Assembly (NCBI GenBank): GCA_036397815.1
Contig: DASWIE010000075.1
Location: 1-26,531 of the forward strand
Direction: 5' to 3'
Origin: DASQFY01 sp036397815
GTDB taxonomy: Bacteria > Chloroflexota > Limnocylindria > QHBO01
Length of the DNA: 26,531 nucleotides
Both the position numbers and the translations under genes were made by a program. Positions 20,974-26,531 of this stretch are shown here, piece after piece. Position 1 is the first letter of the stretch; each line of letters begins with the position of its first letter. Under the pieces are notes generated by a model. It saw only the letters and a program-made list of their open reading frames with translations, made no database searches and was not told the DNA's origin.

Positions 20974-21795
20974 ATGACGCAGCTCGATGCGAAACGGCGC
21001 ACGAAGCTGCCGGACAGCGCCTTCGCCTACGTCGATTCACATGGGAAGCGCCGCCTGCCAATCAACGACGAGGCGCACGTGCGCAACGCGCTGGCTCGCT
21101 TCAACCAGGTGGCGTTCGAGGACGAGGCGGCTCGCGAGCGGGCGCGTACGAAGCTGCTCAAGGCCGCCAAGAAGCACGGCATCCTTCCCATCGGCTTCAT
21201 CACCGGGCAGCTGCGCGGAAAGCGCGCGCCCTCGTTGCCATCGGGCGCGGTGACCTTCCTGCTGGCCGACGTGGAGGGCTCGACCGCACACCTGCAGCGG
21301 CTTGGGGACCGATACGCCTCGCTGCTAGCCGACCTGCGACGCCTCCTGCGCTCGGCTATTCGACGTGCCGGCGGCCACGAGGTCGACGCCCGCGGCGACG
21401 AGCTGTTCGCCGTCTTCCAGGACGCCTCCGCCGCCCTGGAGGCATCGCTCGTCATCCAGCGCGCCATGCGCGACCATGCGTGGCCCGATGGCAGCGACGT
21501 TCGCGTCAGGATCGGCATCCACAGCGGTCGCCCCACCCTGACCGAGGGTGGCTACATCGGGCTCGCCGTGCACACCGCCGCGCGCATCTGCTCGGTCGCA
21601 CACGGCGGACAGATCATCCTGTCGGGCGCGACCCTTCGTGCGGTCGGCGGCCAGGCGACCGGCATCGGCTTCCTCGAGCTCGGCGTCCATCCGCTCGAAG
21701 GACTCGCCGATCGGGAGGCGCTCTTCCAGGCCGGCGCGCCGGATCTCCCGACCGCCTTTCCACCGCTGCGAACCTCTGCTCGCGCGGGAAGGTAA
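20974..21795 (+). CDS. Class III adenylate/guanylate cyclase with N-terminal accessory domain
   Basis: 273 residues. Residues 10-75 form a small charged domain (KLPDSAFAYVDSHGKRRLPINDEAHVRNALARFNQ and KLLKAAKKHGI) resembling DUF6582-type sequences. The cyclase domain starts at VTFLLADVEGSTAHLQRLGD. Metal-binding Asp99 (ADVEGS) and Asp142 (RGDELFAVF) are present, as is RIGIHSG. At the transition-state position, GLAVHTAARIC has His200 where Asn is classical; Arg204 is kept. This Asn-to-His variant occurs in related actinobacterial cyclases, as I recall, so activity is uncertain but possible. The nucleotide specificity is not readable. No membrane helices are seen. GATGAT lies six bases before ATG 20974, suggesting a leaderless mRNA. 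Confidence 0.85.
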   Translation: MTQLDAKRRTKLPDSAFAYVDSHGKRRLPINDEAHVRNALARFNQVAFEDEAARERARTKLLKAAKKHGILPIGFITGQLRGKRAPSLPSGAVTFLLADVEGSTAHLQRLGDRYASLLADLRRLLRSAIRRAGGHEVDARGDELFAVFQDASAALEASLVIQRAMRDHAWPDGSDVRVRIGIHSGRPTLTEGGYIGLAVHTAARICSVAHGGQIILSGATLRAVGGQATGIGFLELGVHPLEGLADREALFQAGAPDLPTAFPPLRTSARAGR

Positions 21796-21813
21796 GGCCT
21801 GGCGCGGGCTGCG

Positions 21814-22137
21814 TCAGGCCGTGCGAGCGGAGCGGACCCGGCCGAGCGTCCGCCGCGCCTGCGCGAGATGGAATCGGTCATGGCCAGCCAGGATCCAGCG
21901 CTGGCGCCCTGACGCGACGATCTCGCCGTCCACCATGTGGGCCACGCACTCGAGCACTGCCCACTCCCCCGGCTCGGGTCGCAACCGCAGCTCAGGGCCT
22001 GCCTCGTCGACGAGCGCCCGGACCGACGACGCGGTCCCTTGCTGGACTTCCGCCGGATCGTCTACGCCAACCAGCCCGATCAGGAGCTCCTGGTATGCCT
22101 TCGGATCCGTCACCGGGTCGGGGCTGCGGTCCACCAT
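21814..22137 (-). CDS. DinB-like protein, internally shortened
   Basis: 107 residues, whereas this DinB-type group is usually about 170. The N-terminal part is normal: DPKAYQELLIGLVGVDDPAEVQ, LRLRPEPGEWAVLECVAHMVDGEIVASGRQRW, with the first metal-ligand His in VAHMVD. After RWILA it passes directly into AGHDRFHLAQARRTLGRVR, which is the usual C-terminal helix carrying the other two histidines. The middle, about 65-70 residues, is missing in frame. Both borders would have read (I/L)xA-HDR, so a deletion between similar segments is inferred. The three His ligands survive but half of the helical bundle is gone, so the product may be non-functional. A purine-rich GAGGGG precedes ATG 22137. Confidence 0.7.
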   Translation of the reverse strand: MVDRSPDPVTDPKAYQELLIGLVGVDDPAEVQQGTASSVRALVDEAGPELRLRPEPGEWAVLECVAHMVDGEIVASGRQRWILAGHDRFHLAQARRTLGRVRSARTA

Positions 22138-22167
22138 CGCATCGGTCCCCTCCTGCTTGCTCGGACG

Positions 22168-22749
22168 TTACCTGCCCTGGACCGATGGCCCCCATTCGCT
22201 GGCGAGCATCGCGTAGATCAGCTCGTCGCACCACTCGCCCTTCACGAACTCGTTCTCACGCAGGTGCGCCTCGCGCCGCATGCCCAGCCGTTCCATCAGG
22301 CGCGCCGAGGCGGCGTTGCGAGCGTCGCATCGGCCGATGATTCGATGGAGCCCCAGCTCCTCGAAGCCAAGGCGGAGCAGGACCGTTGCCGCCTCGGTGG
22401 CGTAGCCATGGCCGTGATGGTCGGGATGCACGATGAAGCCGATCTCGCCCTGGCTGTGCTCGCGGCTGACACGCTGGAGGCTGAAATCGCCGATCAGGAC
22501 GCCCGTCTCCGGGAGGAGCGCCGCCAGGCGCAGGGCGTTCGAGTCATCGTCGATCGCCGTCATGCGCATCAGACGCGCGAGCATGTGCCGCGCCTCGCCC
22601 GGTGTGCGAGGGCCCCAGTACAGGTAGCGGGTGACGTCCGGGCGGCTCTGCATCGCGAACAGGGCCTCCAGGTCATCGTCGCGGAACGGGCGCAGCAGCA
22701 GTCGCTCGGTGCGCAGCGGGAAGGTCGGTCGCAGCATCGGAGGCAGCAT
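22168..22749 (-). CDS. RimJ/RimL-type GNAT acetyltransferase
   Basis: Up to 193 residues. The start of the fold is TERLLLRPFRDDDLEALFAMQSRPDVTRYLYWGPRTP, a hallmark of ribosomal-protein-type acetyltransferases. The acetyl-CoA loop is HPDHHGHGYATEAATVLLRLGFEELGL. The closing unit is LHRIIGRCDARNAASARLMERLGMRREAHLRENEFVKGEWCDELIYAML. The true substrate is unknown; many members are not ribosome-modifying. Two in-frame ATGs, 22749 and 22737, compete; the second gives a more usual family N-terminus and has TACGAT ten bases upstream. The gene lies upstream of the shortened DinB gene on the same strand with a 30-base gap. Confidence 0.9.
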   Translation of the reverse strand: MLPPMLRPTFPLRTERLLLRPFRDDDLEALFAMQSRPDVTRYLYWGPRTPGEARHMLARLMRMTAIDDDSNALRLAALLPETGVLIGDFSLQRVSREHSQGEIGFIVHPDHHGHGYATEAATVLLRLGFEELGLHRIIGRCDARNAASARLMERLGMRREAHLRENEFVKGEWCDELIYAMLASEWGPSVQGR

Positions 22750-22785
22750 CGTAGCGCCGGCCGGGACGACGAAAGAGGTCGTGGA

Positions 22786-23781
22786 TCAGGGCTGAGCGAA
22801 GACGCTGGCGGTGTACGCTCGAATGGCCGCCAGGTTTGGCACCGATATCCACCCGCGAGCTCCTGCCGTGCCGGTGAACACCGTGAATTCGGGCGGCCGC
22901 AGCACCTTGCGAGTTATCGGCGCGTCGGCGCTGCGCCGTGCCAGCTCGAGCAACATGGGCATGTCCGCCGGCGGGATGTCGGTGGCCAGCCCGGGAAGGC
23001 TGGTGAGGAGCGCCAGCGGGTCGTAGCCTCCCGCCAGCAGCTTGTTCCGAAGTGCGATCAGCAGCAGCTGATTGCGATCGGCTCGCGCATAGTCGCTGTC
23101 GGCATAGCGGCTACGCACGAAGAGCACGGCCGTCCGCCCGTCGAGGCGGTTCTCGCCAGCGCGCCAGGAGGCGAACAGGTGCGGGTCGTTCAGCGGCGCG
23201 GCCAGGTTGACGGTCACCCCACCAATCGCGTTCACGAGCCGGATCAGGTCGTCCATCGTGATCTCGGCGTAGTAGTCGATGGGGATGCCCAGGGCGGTGC
23301 TCATCGCCTGCTTCAGCGCGGGCAGGCCTCGGGCGGCGCGCAGGCTGTTGATCTTGCCGCTCCAGACCGTGCCGTCGCCGAGCGGCACGTCCACGCTGTC
23401 GCGCGGCAGGCTCATCAGGTCGATGCGGCTGCCGTCGGCATGGATGTTGGCGACGATCAGCATGTCCGTGTTCATGCCGCCGTCGGAGCGTGACGACAGC
23501 TTGTCGCGGCCGACCAGCAGTACCGTCACATTGAGCTCGTCGGGGTCGGGTGCCGGGGTCGGCGAAGGGGTCGGCGTGGGGCTGGGGGAAGGGGTGGGCG
23601 ACGGGGTGGGACTTGGGGTCGGCGAAGGTGAGGGGCTGGGGGTGGGCGATGGTGAGGCTGGCGCGCTGACGGCATCGGGGGGCAGGACCGACTGCCCGAC
23701 CCCGAGGAGCAGCACGAGAACCGCGCCGACAGCGACGCGCTGGGGCGTGGAGATGCGACTGAGCCGGCCTCTGAGAGTCAT
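22786..23781 (-). CDS. LytR-CpsA-Psr (LCP) family cell-wall polymer ligase
   Basis: 331 residues. A short cytoplasmic N-terminus is followed by one transmembrane helix (RVAVGAVLVLLLGVGQSVL, about 15-33). A Ser-Pro-Thr linker runs over 41-80, and an extracellular LCP domain follows from about 84. Conserved features are LLVGRDKLSSRSDGGMNTDMLIV, IDLMSLPRDSVDVPL (the catalytic-region Arg and Asp), KINSLRAARG, IDYYAEITMDDLIRLVNAIGGV and LFVRSRYADSDYARADRNQ. LCP enzymes transfer lipid-linked glycopolymers onto peptidoglycan or protein. The start ATG 23781 has GAGG-type sequence upstream, with possible TTGCGC/TCCTAT promoter elements. It is divergent from a polyprenyl glycosylphosphotransferase, so the two may build and attach the same polymer. 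Confidence 0.92.
   Translation of the reverse strand: MTLRGRLSRISTPQRVAVGAVLVLLLGVGQSVLPPDAVSAPASPSPTPSPSPSPTPSPTPSPTPSPSPTPTPSPTPAPDPDELNVTVLLVGRDKLSSRSDGGMNTDMLIVANIHADGSRIDLMSLPRDSVDVPLGDGTVWSGKINSLRAARGLPALKQAMSTALGIPIDYYAEITMDDLIRLVNAIGGVTVNLAAPLNDPHLFASWRAGENRLDGRTAVLFVRSRYADSDYARADRNQLLLIALRNKLLAGGYDPLALLTSLPGLATDIPPADMPMLLELARRSADAPITRKVLRPPEFTVFTGTAGARGWISVPNLAAIRAYTASVFAQP
23542..23661 (-). repeat. Low-complexity Ser-Pro-Thr linker repeat
   Basis: Within the LCP gene, residues 41-80 are tandem SP/TP dipeptides (for example SPTPSPSPSPTPSP). The plus strand shows repeated GGGGTSGGCG-like units. Replication slippage probably makes its length variable between strains. It is an extended wall-spanning spacer, comparable to the PT linker of the first gene. 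Confidence 0.85.
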
Positions 23782-23966
23782 TTCTTGGGTCCTCGCCTCT
23801 CCATAGGACGACAGATCCGCCCCAGGCGCAATAGGACCCTTCTGGGGTTGTGCCGTCAGCGCACCCTGTGGTTCCAGCCGCCACATGGACAGCGGACGGT
23901 AAGATGGGCCACCGGCACGCGCAGTAAAGTCGGTCAAGAGGCCGAGATGGGGAGAGCCTAAACCGA

Positions 23967-25373
23967 GTGATCCGGCGACATGCGACCGAGCTTCGCCTCC
24001 TCCTCGCGTTCTTCGACGCGTTGGCGGCGATCGCGGTTCTCGGCGTCGCGGGCGCCTTCCGGTTCGGTGTGGAGGGCCCCTTCGACCCACTCCTCGCCGC
24101 TATCCCGAACCCATTCATCGCGATCGTCGCCTACGCGGTCGCCTGGCCGGCCGCGCTGTGGACCCAGGGCCTCTACCGGACGCGCGTCCGGCTCACGGTC
24201 CGCGGCGAGATCGTGGACGTCCTCCGCGCAACCGCCCTCTTCGCGGCAGGCGTGCTGAGCCTCCTGTTCCTCCTGAAGCTGCCGGATGTCAGCCGCGCGG
24301 TTCTCCTCATCGTCTTCCCGCTGCTGGCGATCAGTGCCCTCGTGACTCGGCTCGCGCTCCGTTGGCTGCTCGTGCGGCTGCGCGAGCGCGGCCGGAACAC
24401 CCGGTTCATCCTGGTCATCGGTTCAAATGGCGCCGCCCAGAGCTTCGCCGACCTCGTCGAATCGCGCCATGACCTCGGGCTGATGATCATCGGTCACCTT
24501 GCACCGGTCGGACAGGAGCGAAGCGTCACGCGCCCCATCCTGGGCAGTGTCGAGCAGATCGAGGAAGTCCTGCACACCAACGTGGTGGATGAGGTTGCCA
24601 TCTGCCTGCCGGTAAGTCAGTGGGCGCGCATCGACGAGATCGCCCGCGTATGCGAGGAGGAAGGGAAGATCGTCCGGATCCCGATGTACCTTCTCGAGCA
24701 CACCCTGTCGACGGGCCGCGTCGAGGAGATCGAGGGCCTGCCCATCTACTCGATCGTCACCGGGCCCGATCGGGTCCTGGGCCTCGTCGCGAAGCGGATG
24801 CTGGACCTTGTCAGCGCGGCGATCCTGATGGTGGTGCTCTCCCCCGTGATGGCCGGAATCGCCATCGCCATCCGGCGCGACACCCCCGGCGCAGTCCTTT
24901 TCCGCCAGCGGCGCGTGGGCCTCCACGGGCGGACCTTTGACGTCGTCAAGTTCCGCACCATGGCCGACGGGGCGGAGGAGCGGCTGGCCGAGGTGCTCGA
25001 GCTGAACGAGATTCGCGGCCACGCCTTCAAGGTCACCACCGACCCACGCGTGACGCCGGTCGGCCGTTGGCTGCGCCGCACGTCGCTCGACGAGCTCCCT
25101 CAGCTGTGGAACGTGATGCGAGGCGAAATGAGCCTGGTTGGCCCGCGACCGCCACTCCCGTCTGAGGTGGTCGGGTACGACGTGTGGCACCGTCGCCGAC
25201 TCTCCATGAAGCCGGGGATGACCGGACTCTGGCAGGTGCGGGCCCGCAATGAGCAGGAGTTCGATCGCTGGGTTGAGACGGACCTCGAATACATCGATGC
25301 CTGGTCGTTCTGGCTGGACCTGCGGATCATCCTGCAGACCATCCCCGCGGTCCTGAACCGCGAGGGGCGCTGA
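23967..25373 (+). CDS. Exopolysaccharide polyprenyl glycosylphosphotransferase (WbaP-like)
   Basis: 468 residues. Transfers the first sugar-1-phosphate from a nucleotide sugar to undecaprenyl phosphate at the inner membrane, starting polysaccharide repeat synthesis. The N-terminal half has about four hydrophobic helices and then a CoA-binding-like Rossmann region (FILVIGSNGAAQSFADL, ILGSVEQIEEVL, VDEVAICLPVSQ). A fifth helix (LDLVSAAILMVVLSPVMAGIAIAIR) leads into the catalytic sugar-transferase domain. Its marks are PGAVLFRQRRVGLHGRTFDVVKFRTM, TPVGRWLRRTSLDELPQLWNVMRGEMSLVGPRPPLP and MKPGMTGLWQVRARN. GTG 23967 is chosen with GGGGAGAG about ten bases upstream. The sugar specificity is unknown. 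No glycosyltransferase cluster follows, so the remaining pathway lies elsewhere. Confidence 0.95.
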   Translation: MIRRHATELRLLLAFFDALAAIAVLGVAGAFRFGVEGPFDPLLAAIPNPFIAIVAYAVAWPAALWTQGLYRTRVRLTVRGEIVDVLRATALFAAGVLSLLFLLKLPDVSRAVLLIVFPLLAISALVTRLALRWLLVRLRERGRNTRFILVIGSNGAAQSFADLVESRHDLGLMIIGHLAPVGQERSVTRPILGSVEQIEEVLHTNVVDEVAICLPVSQWARIDEIARVCEEEGKIVRIPMYLLEHTLSTGRVEEIEGLPIYSIVTGPDRVLGLVAKRMLDLVSAAILMVVLSPVMAGIAIAIRRDTPGAVLFRQRRVGLHGRTFDVVKFRTMADGAEERLAEVLELNEIRGHAFKVTTDPRVTPVGRWLRRTSLDELPQLWNVMRGEMSLVGPRPPLPSEVVGYDVWHRRRLSMKPGMTGLWQVRARNEQEFDRWVETDLEYIDAWSFWLDLRIILQTIPAVLNREGR

Positions 25374-25383
25374 CCTCGTTCCC

Positions 25384-25602
25384 TCAGTGGCGCCGGGCGA
25401 CCTGTGCCGTGCAGTCCGAGCAGACCTCGCTGAGGCCAGCGAGATCGTGCTCCGTCACGGGCACGGCATAATTGCGGCCGCAGAACGTGCGGTGTCCGAT
25501 CAGCTGGCCGTCGCTCCAGCGCTCGGCTGCCGCGATGTGCCAGATGTTCTCATTGGCGCCCTGCAGCCCAAACTGCTGCTCGGGGCGCAGCTCTTCGGCC
25601 AT
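25384..25602 (-). CDS. Small CxxC protein of unknown function
   Basis: 72 residues. It contains IWHIAAAERWSDGQLIGHRTFCGRNYAVPV and a terminal CSDC pair in LSEVCSDCTAQVARRH. A Cys from FCGR plus CSDC, with nearby His residues, could bind zinc. I recall similar small proteins in actinobacteria with no assigned role. ATG 25602 has TAGACT exactly six bases upstream (25614-25609), one of the best leaderless promoter candidates in the window. It converges on the glycosylphosphotransferase gene with ten bases between stops. Confidence 0.72.
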   Translation of the reverse strand: MAEELRPEQQFGLQGANENIWHIAAAERWSDGQLIGHRTFCGRNYAVPVTEHDLAGLSEVCSDCTAQVARRH

Positions 25603-25697
25603 TGCGCGAGTCTACGCGCGATCGGCCGCCATTCGGCGAAAAGTCTGTGGTCAAAACGCGCCGGCGACCGGCCAATAGAGTCCGACAAGACTTAGAG

Positions 25698-25871
25698 CTA
25701 AGTACCGTGCGCGTGGTCGGCGAGCACCGCATCGATCACGCGACGAGAGCCGGCCGCGATCACCGAATTGGTGTTCTGGTAGTAGGGAAGGGCGACCAGC
25801 GCGACGGCCAGCGCCCAGCCGCGACCCCGCGCCCAGGTCGCGTCATCGACCGACAGCTCTGCGCGGAAGGC
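25698..25871 (-). pseudogene. C-terminal remnant of an aminoglycoside-phosphotransferase-family gene
   Basis: Only the last 57 or so residues are recognisable: FRAELSVDDATWARGRGWALAVALVALPYY, then NTNSVIAAGSRRVIDAVLADHAHG. The WARGRGWAL and ALPYYxxTN patterns are the characteristic end of APH-type phosphotransferases. The kinase core (ATP-binding and HGDxxxxN motifs) is absent. Upstream of about 25871 the reading frame continues but no longer resembles the family, because the opposite strand there encodes a DinB domain. The remnant cannot be an active kinase. Confidence 0.72.
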
Positions 25872-26189
25872 CGCTTCGCCATGCTGGAGCGCGATGCGGC
25901 CGTCTCGCTCGACGAGCTGGTCGAGCGCTTTGCGGCGCTGTGCTCGGGAAACATGGCCGCTTTGAAGGAGCTCGTCGCCGACCCCGAACTGGATCGCCGC
26001 GGCCTGCATCCATCGCTGGGCGAGGTGACGCTGCGGGAGCTGCTCGCGACGTGGGCGGTGCACGACCTCGATCATATCAGCCAGATCTACGCCGGCCTGG
26101 CCGGTTCGCACGATCCGGACGTCGGCCCCTGGAAGGCGTACCTCGGAGTCCTCTTGCGGCGGGATGACCCGTCCGCAGTCGCCGGCTAG
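25872..26189 (+). pseudogene. C-terminal half of a DinB-superfamily gene
   Basis: About 105 residues remain: RFAMLERDAAVSLDELVERFAALCSGNMAALKELV, then RRGLHPSLGEVTLRELLATWAVHDLDHISQIYAGL and VGPWKAYLGVLL. HPSLGEVTLRELLATWAVHDLDH is the typical last portion of a DinB_2 domain, including two His ligands. The N-terminal half, with the first His and the PxxWS-type motif, is missing. An ATG at 25881 could still initiate a 102-residue product, but no ribosome binding site or promoter is evident. The 5' end coincides exactly with the end of the APH remnant on the other strand. Confidence 0.72.
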
Positions 26190-26206
26190 CTGGTGCCCTC
26201 GCGAGC

Positions 26207-26531
26207 CTAGCGCCGGGCGCTCTTGAACAGTCCGAAGGTCGCCCCGTGCGGGTCGCTCAGGATCGCGAATCGGCCACCGGGGTAGTCCTGCGGAGGGACT
26301 ACTTCCTTGGCGCCGGCCTGCAACGCCTGCTGGAATGTGCGATCGATGTCGTCGGTGTTGAAATACACCATCCAGTAGCTCGGAACTGACGACGGGATCG
26401 CAGGGTTCATCTCGAAGGCGCCCGCGATCTGCTCGCCGTTGAGCTGGAACTGCGTGTACGCCGGGTTGTCGCCCTCAGCCTCGCTCGTCGTGTGCGTCCA
26501 GCCGAAGACCTCCTCGTAGAACGGGATCGCC
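26207..26531 (-). CDS. VOC (glyoxalase/bleomycin-resistance) family protein, 5' end outside window
   Basis: The visible 107 or so residues are one glyoxalase-fold repeat plus part of another. The partial N-terminus reads AIPFYEEVFGWTHTT, a standard VOC motif, followed by YTQFQLNGEQIAGAFEM. The second module is SYWMVYFNTDDIDRTFQQALQAGAKEVVPPQDYPGGRFAILSDPHGATFGLFK. The YPGGRFAILSDPHGATFGL stretch with the terminal strand is diagnostic of the family. Metal-ligand assignment is not possible without the beginning. The reading frame is open to the window edge, so the start lies beyond 26531. The substrate is unknown. Confidence 0.9.
   Translation of the reverse strand, partial: AIPFYEEVFGWTHTTSEAEGDNPAYTQFQLNGEQIAGAFEMNPAIPSSVPSYWMVYFNTDDIDRTFQQALQAGAKEVVPPQDYPGGRFAILSDPHGATFGLFKSARR

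Noticed and set aside
23542..23661. Tandem repeats resembling a CRISPR or satellite array
   Set aside because: The units are short, imperfect and in frame, encoding a Ser-Pro-Thr linker within the LCP gene. There are no spacers.
22786..24090. A longer LCP protein starting at 24090
   Set aside because: The extra 103 residues overlap the divergent transferase gene, are Arg/Gly-rich and lack family similarity. ATG 23781 has a ribosome binding site and leads directly into the membrane helix.
25691..25702. CTTAG-AG-CTAAG palindrome at the end of the APH remnant
   Set aside because: Only five bases per arm, overlapping the stop codon of a broken gene, with no adjacent promoter. Too weak to call an operator.

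Overview
The window is high-GC bacterial chromosomal DNA (roughly two-thirds G+C by eye), densely packed with short intergenic gaps. There are no rRNA or tRNA genes, insertion sequences, phage genes or CRISPR arrays that I can see. The gene content points to a high-GC Chloroflexota (Limnocylindria-like) or an actinomycete-like bacterium: an LCP-family wall-polymer ligase, a ZnF-UBP protein, an HxlR regulator with a Zn-ribbon tail, an ArsR-SRPBCC fusion, secreted Pro/Thr-linker proteins, and many apparently leaderless promoters. I cannot choose between these lineages from sequence alone.

Layout. Positions 1-4861 hold two secreted proteins with the same framework (lamin-tail domain, Ig-like domain, FIMAH tail); the second also carries an ExeM/NucH-type nuclease core. 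Positions 4858-7118 form a metal locus: an agmatinase-like ureohydrolase is translationally coupled to a Fur-family regulator, and a NiCoT-type nickel/cobalt permease with a 12-histidine loop is transcribed divergently. A perfect 6-2-6 palindrome overlaps both -35 boxes. Positions 7198-8096 encode two small membrane proteins. Positions 8164-11010 hold an ArsR-SRPBCC fusion with an operator inside its own promoter, an MFS exporter, a hairpin-rich gap and an HxlR regulator. The HxlR gene diverges from a cytoplasmic trypsin-like PDZ protease that overlaps a ZnF-UBP gene.

Positions 12473-14396 carry a PYROXD2-like flavoprotein and a small lipoprotein. Positions 14383-17931 carry a YcaQ-type crosslink-repair glycosylase and, divergently, a tight pantothenate operon (Rossmann/DUF2520 reductase, panC, panB). 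Positions 17937-20473 are minus-strand genes: GNAT, CorA, hemerythrin and an unknown protein. Next come a cold-shock gene with a structured leader and strong terminator, then a class III cyclase with an extra N-terminal domain.

Positions 21814-22749 hold an internally shortened DinB-like protein and a RimJ/RimL-type acetyltransferase. An LCP protein (-) and a polyprenyl glycosylphosphotransferase (+) form a divergent envelope-polysaccharide pair at 22786-25373. The right end has a small CxxC protein, then an unusual head-to-head junction of two 5'-truncated gene remnants (aminoglycoside phosphotransferase and DinB), and a VOC protein cut by the window edge.

The most interesting points are the metal-responsive divergent locus, the HxlR / PDZ protease / ZnF-UBP module, the recurrent leaderless promoters and the GACCG-ATG start context, the structured leaders around the cold-shock gene, and the two rearranged DinB-family genes.
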